Source of the DNA: CAIQJJ01 sp049325275
GTDB lineage: Bacteria; Chloroflexota; Anaerolineae; Anaerolineales; UBA4823
Direction of reading: 5' to 3'
NCBI GenBank assembly: GCA_049325275.1
Contig: JBMOLU010000031.1
Location: 1 to 64,000 of the forward strand
Length of the DNA stretch: 64,000 nucleotides
Shown here: positions 1 to 8,804 of the stretch, piece by piece
Numbering within the stretch: the first letter of the stretch is position 1
Layout: each line of letters starts with the position of its first letter
The notes under the pieces: generated by a model
Told to the model about the DNA's origin: nothing
Database searches by the model: none
The model's input: the letters and a program-made list of their open reading frames with translations, nothing else
Position numbers and translations under genes: made by a program

Positions 1-65
1 CACCAGGGTAGATGACGGCTGTTTCCGGCCGGCAAAGTGCGTCGCACCTGGTTTCGGACAGCCGC

Positions 66-3000
66 TTAGGGGACGAGCGGCGGGTAGGCGTTCTGGACGA
101 GGATGCGGAAGGCACCCTGGAACCAGCGGCCGGAGACTGGGGCGTCGGGGAGGGCGCCGGACATCACGTTGTTGTTGAGGGCATTGCCTTCGTAGGTGGG
201 GTCGCACATGCGGTCGAAGCCCTTGCCACCGGGGTTGTCGGGGCCGGTGGGGATGAGGGAGCTGGAGCCGTCGGATTCACCGGGGGGCTTGACCCACACG
301 TAGGCCTGGAAGACGTTGCCGGTGCTGGCGTTGGGGCGTTCGCCGATACCGCTGGCCTGGTTGCACCAGTTGCCCTTGCCGTAGCGACGGTCGATGCGGC
401 TCTGGTTGACGAAGGTATTCAGGTCGGTGGAGGTGCTGGGGCCGGTTGGGCGGGTGCTGCCGTAGCTGGAGCCGCCCCAGCCGTTGCGGGAAGTGTCGAT
501 GAGCATGTTGGTGCTGCCGGCGGGCAGGCCCTGGGCTTGCATGGCGGCTTTCCAGGCGGTGGCGAAGGAGAGTTCGTCGATGTACTGGTTCCACTGGTGG
601 AAGGCAGCCGAACGTGCGGGCTGGCCGTTGATCTGCTGGTTGGCGGTGTGGTAGGGTTCGACGAGGGCCGAAGCGTTGGCGACGTTGCTGATGAAGCCGT
701 CGACGCCATTGACGCCGGCGTTGGTGCCCTTGATCATGTTGGCGATCAGGGTGACGGAGCCGGAGAAGTTATCGGGCCAGCCGAGCCAGCCATGGTGGCC
801 GATGTCGATGTAGGCGTAGAAGTTGGGCAGGGGGCGCAGCCGGTTGAGGGTGTACTGGGTGGCTTCGACGTAGCCGCCGGCGCCCTGGGCTTCCTGGCAC
901 TTGGGGAAGCTGAGGTTGGTGACCAGGTTGGGCAGGGAGTCGGGTTCGATGACGGCGGCGATACGGATGCCGCTGTACTGGGGCTGGCTGAGGACGGCGT
1001 AGATTTCGTCGATGTACTCGGTCTTGTAGCGGTTGAAGCCATCCTGGGCGATGAGCAGTTCGCCGTTGGAGGCCAGGGCGGCGCAGTCGCGGTTGGGCAG
1101 GTCGTAGATGACGATGCCGATCAGGTTGGCGCCCTGGGCGAGGGCGGCGTCCATGTGGCCGGCGAGGCTGCGGGCGTAGCCGTTGGTGCCGTGGACGGCG
1201 TCAATCGTGTCGAGCCAGACGAAGGTGGGGTAGTCGGCGACCCGGGCCATCTGGGCACCGAGGGAACCGCCTTCCGAAGCGGCCGCAGCCTGGACGGCGG
1301 CGACGTAGTCGGGGTTCATGTACCACTGTGCGCCGGCGAAGGGGTTAGCCAGATGGGTGCCGGTCGGGACGGGCGTGGTGGGCACGGCGGTGGTGGGCAC
1401 GGCCGTTGTCGGCGGGATGCCGGTCGTCGGTGGGACGCCCGTTGTGGGTGGGACGCCGGTGGTGGGTGGGACAGACGTGGTCGGAACGACGGTGCCGCCG
1501 TTGCAGGCGACGCCGTTGAGGACGAAGCTGGCGGGGGTGGTGTTGGTGCCGCCGTGCGTGCCCTGGACGCCGAAGCTGACCGAGCCGCCGTTGGCGGGGA
1601 TGTTGCCGTTCCAGTGCGAGGTCGGGTTGCTGGCGGTGACGTTGGCGCCCGACTGGGTCACGGTGGCGTTCCAGGCGCTGGTAACCTGCTGGCCGTTGGC
1701 GTAGCTGTAGGTCAGCGTCCAGCCCTGGATGGCGCTTGCGGCGTTGTTGGTGATCTTGATCTCAGCCGTGAAGCCGCTGTTCCAACTGTTGGCGGTGTAG
1801 CTCACCTGGCAGGCGCCGGGTACGGAAGTCGTCGGTGGCACTGCCGTGGTGGGCACGGCCGTCGTGGGTGGGACACCCGTTGTGGGGACAGCCGTCGTCG
1901 GCGGGACAGCCGTGGTGGGTACGGCGGTCGTCGGCGGGACAGCCGTGGTGGGTACGGCCGTGGTCGGAACGACGGTGCCGCCGTTGCAGGCGACGCCGTT
2001 GAGGACGAAGTTGGTGGGGGTGGTGTTGGTGCCGCCGTGCGTGCCCTGGACGCCGAAGCTGACCGAGCCGCCGTTGGCGGGGATGTTGCCGTTCCAGTGC
2101 GAGGTCGGGTTGCTGGCGGTGACGTTGGCGCCCGACTGGGTCACGGTGGCGTTCCAGGCGCTGGTAACCTGCTGGCCGTTGGCGTAGCTGTAGGTCAGCG
2201 TCCAGCCCTGGATGGCGCTTGCGGCGTTGTTGGTGATCTTGATCTCAGCCGTGAAGCCGCTGTTCCAACTGTTGGCGGTGTAGCTCACCTGGCAGGCGCC
2301 GGGTACGGAAGTCGTCGGTGGCACTGCCGTGGTGGGCACGGCCGTCGTCGGGGTCACGGTCGTCGGGGTGACGGTGGTCGGGGTGACGCCGCCGAAGACA
2401 CTGGCTTCGACCGAGGTGGTGCGGATGCCGTTGGCGCCCTCGATGATGCGGGTGCCCCAGGAGGTCACCTGCGAGGGGTTGAAGCTGGTGACCATGTCGA
2501 GGTACTCGACACCGCCGCCGTTGCCGCTCCACGACCAGCCCATGTAGCCGATGCCGTTGGCCTGGGCGACCGACATGATCGCATCCTCATCAGGGTTGCC
2601 GTCGGAGTGGTTGTGGCCGAATTCGCCGATGGTCAGGGGCAGCCCGGCGCTGACGAAGGTGTTGACGTAGCTCTGCACCTCTGCCGCCGTGTCGAACACA
2701 CCGTACATGTGAATGCTGAAGATCGTGTTGCGGTTCGGGTCGCTGGCGAAGACGCTGGCGGCGTTGTCGCGCATGGTGAAGGTCCAGTCCTGGCCCCAAT
2801 TGGGGGCGTCGACCATCAACGTATGCTGGAAGCCCGCCGCACGCATGGCGGCGATGGCGTTCTTGGTGTCGTTGACCCAGCCGGCGGCGTTGGTGTTGCC
2901 GTAGGGTTCGTTGCCGATGTTGATGATGACATAGGCTTCCTGGCCGGTGAGCACACTCTGGATTTCCTTCCAGTAGTTGACGGCCTGCGCCAGGGTGTAG

Positions 3001-3374
3001 GCGGCGCCGTCTTCGCCGTAGCCGGTGGTGTCGTGGTCTTCGAGGATGCAGATCAGCCGGTTGGTCTTGCACAGGTTGATCACATTGGCCACATCGCTGG
3101 CGGTGTTCTTCGACCAGCGACCGCCGCTCAAAACGACGCGCACGGCGTTGGCCCCGGTTGCCTTGATATTGGCAAACGAACTGGTCTGCGAGGCGTACCA
3201 GGCGTGCGGGTGGCTGATGCCGCGGATGATAAAGTTGTTCCCGTTGGCATCGAGCAGGTTCCTGCCGCTGATGGTAAAGCCTGTGGCGGCCTGAGAGCGT
3301 CCGGTTGGTTGCAGCACGGCGATCAGCAACAAAACAGCAATGAGCAGGTAGGAAAGTTTGAAAAGTCTCTTCAT
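66..3374 (-). CDS. Secreted bifunctional cellulase, GH5-CBM2-CBM2-GH6
   Basis: This is a 1102-residue secreted glycoside hydrolase for beta-1,4-glucan (cellulose, possibly mannan) outside the cell. Residues 1-30 form a signal peptide. A GH5 domain spans about 31-325, with acid/base Glu156 in GNEPYG and nucleophile Glu251 in TIGEFG. Thr/Pro linkers separate two CBM2 domains (about 360-466 and 521-627). A GH6 domain spans about 675-1100, with the catalytic motif YDLPNRDC (Asp about 763) and the GH6 signature VIEPDSLPN (about 808-816). Endo-acting GH5 joined to GH6 on one chain is a known design for processive cellulose breakdown; the exact GH5 specificity (cellulase or mannanase) is uncertain. 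The start has a GGAG ribosome site about 8 nt upstream. It stands alone, divergent from the next gene. The stop is TAG at 66-68, so the gene is complete. Confidence 0.93.
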   Translation of the reverse strand: MKRLFKLSYLLIAVLLLIAVLQPTGRSQAATGFTISGRNLLDANGNNFIIRGISHPHAWYASQTSSFANIKATGANAVRVVLSGGRWSKNTASDVANVINLCKTNRLICILEDHDTTGYGEDGAAYTLAQAVNYWKEIQSVLTGQEAYVIINIGNEPYGNTNAAGWVNDTKNAIAAMRAAGFQHTLMVDAPNWGQDWTFTMRDNAASVFASDPNRNTIFSIHMYGVFDTAAEVQSYVNTFVSAGLPLTIGEFGHNHSDGNPDEDAIMSVAQANGIGYMGWSWSGNGGGVEYLDMVTSFNPSQVTSWGTRIIEGANGIRTTSVEASVFGGVTPTTVTPTTVTPTTAVPTTAVPPTTSVPGACQVSYTANSWNSGFTAEIKITNNAASAIQGWTLTYSYANGQQVTSAWNATVTQSGANVTASNPTSHWNGNIPANGGSVSFGVQGTHGGTNTTPTNFVLNGVACNGGTVVPTTAVPTTAVPPTTAVPTTAVPPTTAVPTTGVPPTTAVPTTAVPPTTSVPGACQVSYTANSWNSGFTAEIKITNNAASAIQGWTLTYSYANGQQVTSAWNATVTQSGANVTASNPTSHWNGNIPANGGSVSFGVQGTHGGTNTTPASFVLNGVACNGGTVVPTTSVPPTTGVPPTTGVPPTTGIPPTTAVPTTAVPTTPVPTGTHLANPFAGAQWYMNPDYVAAVQAAAASEGGSLGAQMARVADYPTFVWLDTIDAVHGTNGYARSLAGHMDAALAQGANLIGIVIYDLPNRDCAALASNGELLIAQDGFNRYKTEYIDEIYAVLSQPQYSGIRIAAVIEPDSLPNLVTNLSFPKCQEAQGAGGYVEATQYTLNRLRPLPNFYAYIDIGHHGWLGWPDNFSGSVTLIANMIKGTNAGVNGVDGFISNVANASALVEPYHTANQQINGQPARSAAFHQWNQYIDELSFATAWKAAMQAQGLPAGSTNMLIDTSRNGWGGSSYGSTRPTGPSTSTDLNTFVNQSRIDRRYGKGNWCNQASGIGERPNASTGNVFQAYVWVKPPGESDGSSSLIPTGPDNPGGKGFDRMCDPTYEGNALNNNVMSGALPDAPVSGRWFQGAFRILVQNAYPPLVP
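1477..1865. repeat. CBM2-linker module repeat, copy A
   Basis: This 389-bp block encodes the second CBM2 of the cellulase plus flanking linker. It matches 1960-2348 at a constant offset of 483 bp, with only two differences seen, both in one pair of adjacent codons (Ala-Ser here, Thr-Asn in the other copy). Identity at synonymous sites implies a recent duplication or gene conversion rather than old divergence. Confidence 0.9.
1960..2348. repeat. CBM2-linker module repeat, copy B
   Basis: This block encodes the first CBM2 of the cellulase. It is the partner of 1477-1865 at a 483-bp offset (161 codons, in frame). The match stops inside the PTT-type linker codons on both sides, so the exchange unit is the domain plus linker. 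Confidence 0.9.
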
Positions 3375-3496
3375 GTTGGGTCTCCTTTGGGGTGGTGAAC
3401 TGCAACGGGGTAAACCTCCGAGCAGGGATGCTTTTATCTTACAGAAAGAGAAGCCTGGCGCGGTTTCAATTCGCTATCGCTTGACTGTATTTTCAC

Positions 3497-3502
3497 TATA
3501 AT
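3497..3502 (+). promoter_or_regulatory. Candidate -10 box (TATAAT) for the STAND ATPase gene
   Basis: A perfect TATAAT lies 10 nt before the ATG at 3513, and no Shine-Dalgarno is visible. A TTGACT at 3481-3486 is only 10 nt upstream of it, too close for a normal -35. If this box is used, the transcript would have almost no 5' leader. The 138-bp divergent region also holds the upstream region of the minus-strand cellulase gene. Confidence 0.45.
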
Positions 3503-3512
3503 AAGTTGTAGC

Positions 3513-6059
3513 ATGTCAGAGAAATTTACCGATCACACACGATGGGATGACCCTCACCTCAAGGCCTTGCTTCGTATGCGGCGTTTTCCGCCGCGTCTTA
3601 TTCAGGCCGAGCCATGGCGAAGCTGGCTGGAAGCGCGTGGCGGGCCGAAGGCGGTTGTGGAGAAGCTTCTGGCGAGCGATCTGTCACCTGCACAGCGTAG
3701 CTTGCTGGAAATCATTTGGCTCAATCCAGAAGAAGCCGCCGAATTCTATGCTTTTCGCCTGAGCCTGAGCCAGAGTGCCTACTTTGTCCACTTACGGACG
3801 CTGGTAGCGCACCTGACGCACTATCTCAACCGCTGGAGTGAAGCCCCAGGGAATGGCCCCATGGCCCAAGCGCGGCGTGCCCGTGTGCCGGTTCCACTCA
3901 CCTCCGTCATCGGTATCGAGCAGTCCGTGGCACAGGTGGTAGCCTTGCTGCGCAGCGAGGCGCGCTTGGTCAGTGTTATTGGCCCGGGGGGCATTGGGAA
4001 AACCCGCCTGGCCATCCAGGTGGGCCGGGTATTTCTTGCTGCCAACGCTGATTTTCGCCATGGTGTTGTCTTTGTCAGCCTGGCAGCGGCTGGCCAGGCA
4101 GATGAAGTAGCCTGTGTGATTGCCCAGGCGTTGGACATCGAAGGATCGAGCGGGCAACCGGTCGACGTACAACTGCGTAACTTCTTGAGCCAGCAAGATT
4201 TGCTCTTGGTGCTCGATAACTTCGAGCACGTCAGCGAGGCGGCTTTACTGGTGAGCGAACTGCTGTCGGCCGCGCCGTGCTTGAAGATCCTGGTCACCAG
4301 CCGGCAGGTATTACACGTGTACGGCGAATACCAGTTCTGCCTGCCCCCGTTGTCTTTGCCCCCGCCCGACTCGTTGCCGCCGCTGAATGCCTTACCTGAC
4401 TACGCTGCCATCCGCCTGTTCCTCGAGCGTGCCAGGATGGTACGGCCCGAATTTATCCTGACCGAGGAAAATGCTGCTGCCGTGGTTGATATATGTACAC
4501 ATTTGGATGGCCTGCCGCTTGCCATCGAACTCGCCGCTGCACGCATCAAAATTCTTTCACCCCAGCAGATTCTCAAACAGATCGGCAACCACTTGGAGCT
4601 CCTGGAAGGCGGCCCACTCACCGCTGACCTGCGTCACCAGACGCTCTGGAGAACCCTGGCGTGGAGTTATATCCTGCTAGATGAAACCGAAAAGGCCGCC
4701 TTTCGCCGCCTGGGCGTTTTTGCCCATTACTGGACGCTGGAAGCGGCCCAGTCCGTCACCGAATTTCCGCACCTGCTTTCTACGTTGGCTGCCCTGATGG
4801 ATAAAAGCCTGATCTATTTGCCGCCGCGTGAAGGAGCCGCCGACAATCCCGGTTTTTGTATGCTGCAAACGATCCGCCAGTATGCATTGGCCCAGTTGGC
4901 GGCCTGTGGCGAGCTTGCCATGATGCGGCGGCGCCATTTTCTGTACTACCAGCACTTGTTGCGGGAGGCTGAAACCAGTATTGGCTCGCCGGCGGAGAAC
5001 CTCTGGCTGACGCGTGTTCGAAGTGAGCTGGATAACGTGCGGGTGGCCCTTGCCTGGGCCTTGGAAGCTGATCCCGTGCAAGCGCTCGACCTCGTGGCCC
5101 ACACGTGGCGTTTTTGGCAGATGCTTAACTTGCTCAGCGAGGGAAGGCGTTGGATGGAGCAGGTGCTGGCGAAAACCCCTGACGAGGTGGATCTCAACAA
5201 GGTCAAGGCCTTGTGCGGCCTGGGCTGGTTGGCCGCATCTCAAGGGGATTTCTCATACGCCGCAATTTACTTCGATGCCGGTTTACAGGCTGCCCGCCGA
5301 TTGGAAAACCCCCAGGCTGTCGGTTGGCTGCTTCATGGCGTAGCCGATGTCGCCTTGCACCAGGAGGAATTCGAACGTGCAGAGGCGTTACTGCTGGAAA
5401 GCCACGCCATCTTTGCCGAGATCGGCGATCAGGCCGAGCTTGCCTGGTCGCTCGACATTCTCGGGCGCGTGTCTCTGGCGAGAAAGGACTACGAACTGGC
5501 CGCGCACCGCTTGGAAGAAGCGCTGGATCACTTCCGCCAACTGGAACATGCCTGGGGAATCGCCTGGTCGCTTGACCACCTCGGGCAGGTGCTGCGGGCG
5601 CAGGGCAACGATCGCCGTTCGCAGTGTTTGCTGGAAGAATCGCTGGCCTACTTGAAGCGCTTTGGCAACACCTGGCGTCAGGCCTGGACGTTGATGATGC
5701 TGGCAGGCGTCCGGCTTCACCAAAACGACATTGATGCGGCGCTAAAACTGTTTCGTCAAAGCCTGCAACTGCACACCGATGTCAAGAACACGATTGGGAT
5801 TGTAGCCACGCTCGATGAAATGATCGCCCTGGCCGTAACACGCCGGGACGATCGCCGTGCGCTCACGCTGGCGGCAGCCGTACAGTTCAATGCGGCCCTG
5901 ACAGGCTTTGTGCGCCCGGCTTTTGCCTTGCCCCTCGACCGGCTGCTTGCCGAGGTGCGCGCCCGACTGGGGCGCAAGGCTTCGGCAGCCGCCTGGCGGG
6001 CAGGCCAGGCGATGCCACTCGATGAGGCCGTTGCCCTGGGGTGGGAGATGCTAGGCTGA
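3513..6059 (+). CDS. STAND-family (NB-ARC-like) ATPase with TPR repeats
   Basis: This is an 848-residue cytoplasmic signal-transduction ATPase. Residues about 1-115 look like a winged-helix DNA-binding region, with helices around EEAAEFYAFRLSLSQSAY. A P-loop GPGGIGKT lies at 157-164, a Walker B LLLVLDNFEHV near 230, a sensor ILVTSRQ near 265, and the NB-ARC/AfsR-type GLPLAIELAAARI near 335. From about 520 to the end the chain is helical TPR-like repeats, the usual ligand- or partner-sensing part. There is no LuxR or SARP domain, so DNA binding, if any, must come from the N-terminus. The family normally oligomerises on ligand binding and activates transcription; the ligand is unknown. It stands alone, divergent from the cellulase gene, and could regulate it (inference). 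Confidence 0.85.
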   Translation: MSEKFTDHTRWDDPHLKALLRMRRFPPRLIQAEPWRSWLEARGGPKAVVEKLLASDLSPAQRSLLEIIWLNPEEAAEFYAFRLSLSQSAYFVHLRTLVAHLTHYLNRWSEAPGNGPMAQARRARVPVPLTSVIGIEQSVAQVVALLRSEARLVSVIGPGGIGKTRLAIQVGRVFLAANADFRHGVVFVSLAAAGQADEVACVIAQALDIEGSSGQPVDVQLRNFLSQQDLLLVLDNFEHVSEAALLVSELLSAAPCLKILVTSRQVLHVYGEYQFCLPPLSLPPPDSLPPLNALPDYAAIRLFLERARMVRPEFILTEENAAAVVDICTHLDGLPLAIELAAARIKILSPQQILKQIGNHLELLEGGPLTADLRHQTLWRTLAWSYILLDETEKAAFRRLGVFAHYWTLEAAQSVTEFPHLLSTLAALMDKSLIYLPPREGAADNPGFCMLQTIRQYALAQLAACGELAMMRRRHFLYYQHLLREAETSIGSPAENLWLTRVRSELDNVRVALAWALEADPVQALDLVAHTWRFWQMLNLLSEGRRWMEQVLAKTPDEVDLNKVKALCGLGWLAASQGDFSYAAIYFDAGLQAARRLENPQAVGWLLHGVADVALHQEEFERAEALLLESHAIFAEIGDQAELAWSLDILGRVSLARKDYELAAHRLEEALDHFRQLEHAWGIAWSLDHLGQVLRAQGNDRRSQCLLEESLAYLKRFGNTWRQAWTLMMLAGVRLHQNDIDAALKLFRQSLQLHTDVKNTIGIVATLDEMIALAVTRRDDRRALTLAAAVQFNAALTGFVRPAFALPLDRLLAEVRARLGRKASAAAWRAGQAMPLDEAVALGWEMLG

Positions 6060-6133
6060 GATTTCGTCGTTGGGTATAAGATTCTGTTTCCCATATTGTA
6101 CTCCGGTACAAGGACAAATTGTGCCCCAGGCGC

Positions 6134-6162
6134 ATGACGGGCAAGTGTTCCTATTGTAGAAT
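6134..6162 (+). promoter_or_regulatory. Candidate sigma-70-type promoter for the 6.2-kb histidine kinase operon
   Basis: ATGACG (6134-6139), a 17-nt spacer and TAGAAT (6157-6162) make a plausible promoter. It would give a leader of about 25 nt that contains the GGAG ribosome site at 6184-6187. Confidence 0.45.
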
Positions 6163-6193
6163 GAAAGCGTGATCATTCGACGAGGAGTGTGTG

Positions 6194-7837
6194 ATGAAGT
6201 TAAGCGTAGGCCTGAAGCTGGTTTTGATGCAGTTTGCCGTTACCGTCGGGATGATGCTCGTCTTGGAAAGCCTGGGCTGGATTTTCTTTCCGCAGGCGTT
6301 TCCAGTCTCGCAGCGGGCGCCGCATACCTGGGAGTGGATCATCGGCGCGGCGGCGTCCAGCCTGATCCTTTGGGCCGTGGCGCGCCTAGGAGTCTTGCGC
6401 CGCTTGGGGCGGGCGCTGGCGATCAGCCAGGACTGGCTGCGAGGCAACCTTGCCCTGCGTATTGCCGATGGGTCCAAGGACGAGTTAGGCCGGCTTACCG
6501 CACAGATGGACCGGCTTGCGCAGCAGTTGGCGCAGGATGAGCAGGACCTCGCCGAACTGCGCCGGCGTGAGGCGCGCCTGGGCGATCAGGTGCGGGCGCT
6601 TTCGATTGTCGATGAACGCAATCGCCTGGCGCGCGAGCTTCACGACGGCGTCAAACAACATCTCTTCAGCCTGGCCATGACGGCCAGCGCCTTGCAGGAT
6701 CGGGCGCAAGCCCAGCCGGCGTGTATGCCGGAAGCCATGGCCGAGATCGTTGTACAACTCAAAACGACCGCCCAAACTGCTCAGCACGAAATGACTCGCT
6801 TGATCGAGGGTCTGCGCCCGGCTTCCATTCAAGAACGCGGCCTGGCGGCGGCACTCAACGACTACACCTTGCTCTTTGGCGCGCGCGAGCACCTCTTGAT
6901 TTACCTGGACGTACAAGGGAACGATGCCCTCCTGCCGCTTTCGGTAGCGGAAACTTTCTACCTGATAGCGCAAGAAGCCTTGCACAACGTGATCCGCCAC
7001 GCCCGCGCAACCCGTGTGGATATGAAATTGCAGTGTTTGCCGGAGGAAGCCTGCCTGATCGTGCGTGATAATGGCGCCGGGTTCGATCAAAACCAACCGC
7101 ATCACGGTCTGGGCGTTTCTAACATGCACGAACGGCTTCTTTCTGTGGGCGGGCGTTTGAGCATCGAAAGTTTTCCGGGACGTGGCACGACCGTAATCGC
7201 CCGGGCCGGTGTGGCGCACCCGCTTCCGGCGGAGCATGAATATGCCCGTCCGGATCAGAAGCGTCCCAGGCCGGTGATCGAAAACTGGGCCTGGCTGGGG
7301 CGGCGGCTGGTGATCCCTGTCGGGCAGATCTGGCCGTGGTCGCCCGCCGATGAAGTCTACTTACGCCAGCCGCTGCTTCATCCCGATTGGCCGGTCGCCG
7401 TGCATTTGCGGGCCGGCTTTCTGGGGCTGGGCAAAGGGCTGCGTTGGCAGTTCGACAGTACGTCGTTGCGTATCCAGTACACCTGGCATGGTTTTGCCTG
7501 GCGCTTCCAGGGCGCAAACTGGTCTTTGCAGAATCTGGAAGGCCCGAACGGTCCGCAGGTGCTTTTCCGCAACGGACAGGCCCTGGCTGCCGTACAATAT
7601 CAAGGCAGGCAGATGGATGTTTGGAGCGAGTTTGTGTATGCCGGACGCGGTTACCGCCTGTGTCCGCAGGATGCGGCGAACGCGTACCTGCTGACCGACG
7701 AAGCCGGCGAACCGCTTCTCGATCTCTTGCTCGATGGGAAAACGATGCGGGCGGTTCTTTCTCGCCCGCTGCCCGTTATGCTCGTGTTGACGACCGTTCT
7801 ACGGTTTGGTTGTGAAAAGAAGATCGTTCAGTTGTAG
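6194..7837 (+). CDS. NarL-type sensor histidine kinase with extra C-terminal domain
   Basis: This is a 547-residue membrane sensor kinase. Two N-terminal membrane segments (about 8-32 and 46-68) are followed by a HAMP-like helical linker. The HisKA_3 dimerisation/phosphoacceptor helix has His150 in ARELHDGVKQ. The ATPase domain has HNVIRHARA, RDNGAGFD and GLGVSNMHERL, ending near residue 340. About 200 further residues follow the ATPase domain, which is unusual because HisKA_3 kinases normally stop there. That part is rich in Trp and beta-type sequence, with a hydrophobic stretch near the end (PVMLVLTTVL); I do not recognise it. ATG 6194 is preferred over GTG 6191 because GGAG is 6 nt upstream of it. 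An SPFH gene follows after 16 nt and a NarL-type regulator lies further on, so they probably form one signalling unit. Confidence 0.88.
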   Translation: MKLSVGLKLVLMQFAVTVGMMLVLESLGWIFFPQAFPVSQRAPHTWEWIIGAAASSLILWAVARLGVLRRLGRALAISQDWLRGNLALRIADGSKDELGRLTAQMDRLAQQLAQDEQDLAELRRREARLGDQVRALSIVDERNRLARELHDGVKQHLFSLAMTASALQDRAQAQPACMPEAMAEIVVQLKTTAQTAQHEMTRLIEGLRPASIQERGLAAALNDYTLLFGAREHLLIYLDVQGNDALLPLSVAETFYLIAQEALHNVIRHARATRVDMKLQCLPEEACLIVRDNGAGFDQNQPHHGLGVSNMHERLLSVGGRLSIESFPGRGTTVIARAGVAHPLPAEHEYARPDQKRPRPVIENWAWLGRRLVIPVGQIWPWSPADEVYLRQPLLHPDWPVAVHLRAGFLGLGKGLRWQFDSTSLRIQYTWHGFAWRFQGANWSLQNLEGPNGPQVLFRNGQALAAVQYQGRQMDVWSEFVYAGRGYRLCPQDAANAYLLTDEAGEPLLDLLLDGKTMRAVLSRPLPVMLVLTTVLRFGCEKKIVQL

Positions 7838-7853
7838 AAACAGGAGAATTGCT

Positions 7854-8693
7854 ATGAGGACCATTACCAGCTTTATTTTTACCTTGAAGCCTTACGAACG
7901 CGGCATTCAGGAAACTTTTGGGCGATACGGCGGCTTCGTACAGCCGGGCTTGGGCTTTCAGATTCCCATCATCCAACTGACGCGTGTGCGTGACATCCGT
8001 GAACATACGATGGACATCCACCCGCAGCCTGTGATCACCAAGGACAATGTCGAAATCACGGTAGACGGCATCATGTGGGTGCGCCCCTCGGCGGACGAAG
8101 AATCGATCAAACGCACTTTCTATAACATCGATGACTGGAAGCGGGCTGTGGTGCAGCTTGCTATGACCAACCTGCGCCAGGAATTCGGTGACCTGACGTT
8201 GGATGAAAGCCTGGTGGCGCGCGAGAAGATCGCAACCAACCTGCGATCGGTGCTCAGCTCTTTCGCGACCGAATGGGGCCTGACCGTCAGCAAGGTCGAG
8301 ATCCGTCTGATCGATCCGCCGGAAGACATCAAAAGGGCCATGCACAAGCAAAAGACCGCCGAACAAGAGCGCCGCTCGATGCGCCTGCTGGCGACCGGCG
8401 AATTCGAGGCTTCGGAACAGCAAAAATTGGCCGCCATCCAGCGTGCCGAGGGCGAGCGTGAAGCGGCGATTAAGGTGGCCGAAGGCCGTGCCGAAGCCAT
8501 CCGCCTGGTCAACGAAGCTGCCGAAAAATACTTCCAGGGCAACGCGCAATTGCTCAAGCAAATCGAAATGGTCGAAGCATCCTTGAAAGACAACGCCAAG
8601 ATCGTCGTCACCGACAAGGGCATCAGCCCAACACTGCTCTTGGGCGATCTGCCGGTAACGGGTAAGATCAAAGATGACAGTGCACGGAAATAG
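7854..8693 (+). CDS. SPFH/band 7 (prohibitin-like) protein
   Basis: This 279-residue protein has an SPFH/PHB core (about 10-180), with typical ERGIQETFGRYGGFVQPGLGF and VITKDNVEITVDGI-type segments. An Ala/Glu-rich coiled coil (about 180-245) follows. SPFH proteins form ring-like scaffolds on membranes and often influence membrane proteases or signalling proteins. The usual strong N-terminal membrane anchor is missing: only a short hydrophobic stretch (about 3-11) precedes the SPFH core, so attachment may be peripheral or through a partner. ATG 7854 has AGGAGA 6 nt upstream and fits family length; an upstream in-frame TTG (7806) overlaps the kinase gene and is rejected. It is probably co-transcribed with the kinase, suggesting it scaffolds or senses for that kinase (inference). 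Confidence 0.88.
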   Translation: MRTITSFIFTLKPYERGIQETFGRYGGFVQPGLGFQIPIIQLTRVRDIREHTMDIHPQPVITKDNVEITVDGIMWVRPSADEESIKRTFYNIDDWKRAVVQLAMTNLRQEFGDLTLDESLVAREKIATNLRSVLSSFATEWGLTVSKVEIRLIDPPEDIKRAMHKQKTAEQERRSMRLLATGEFEASEQQKLAAIQRAEGEREAAIKVAEGRAEAIRLVNEAAEKYFQGNAQLLKQIEMVEASLKDNAKIVVTDKGISPTLLLGDLPVTGKIKDDSARK

Positions 8694-8707
8694 CCTTACG
8701 GGCTAGC

Positions 8708-8770
8708 GGCCCGGCAGAAAGATTTTGGCGTCGAGGTTTCAACCAGAAGATTTTGCCGGGCCATTCTGCC
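8708..8770 (+). other. Two mutually exclusive hairpins between SPFH gene and response regulator
   Basis: GGCCCGGCA (8708-8716) pairs with TGCCGGGCC (8754-8762). Alternatively GGCAGAA (8713-8719) pairs with TTCTGCC (8764-8770). The two stems share bases 8713-8716, so they compete. There is no strong U-tract. The arrangement could separate or attenuate transcription between the two genes, but it may be fortuitous. Confidence 0.4.
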
Positions 8771-8792
8771 TGCGACTCTTTTTGCACGGTGC

Positions 8793-8798
8793 TATACT
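8793..8798 (+). promoter_or_regulatory. -10 box (TATACT) of a likely leaderless promoter
   Basis: TATACT ends 6 nt before the ATG at 8805, which places the expected transcript start on or beside the start codon. No Shine-Dalgarno precedes this ATG. No convincing -35 is seen. Confidence 0.5.
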
Positions 8799-8804
8799 TG
8801 GCTT

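Noticed and set aside
12..3398. A 1128-codon open frame on the plus strand opposite the cellulase gene
   Set aside because: It mirrors the GC-rich third codon positions and Thr/Pro linkers of the cellulase. The translation is low-complexity (Gly, Val, Ala, Asp), has no domain, and the minus-strand product has full GH5, CBM2 and GH6 motifs.
3481..3502. TTGACT and TATAAT as a normal -35/-10 pair
   Set aside because: The spacer is only 10 nt; the -10 alone was kept as a candidate.
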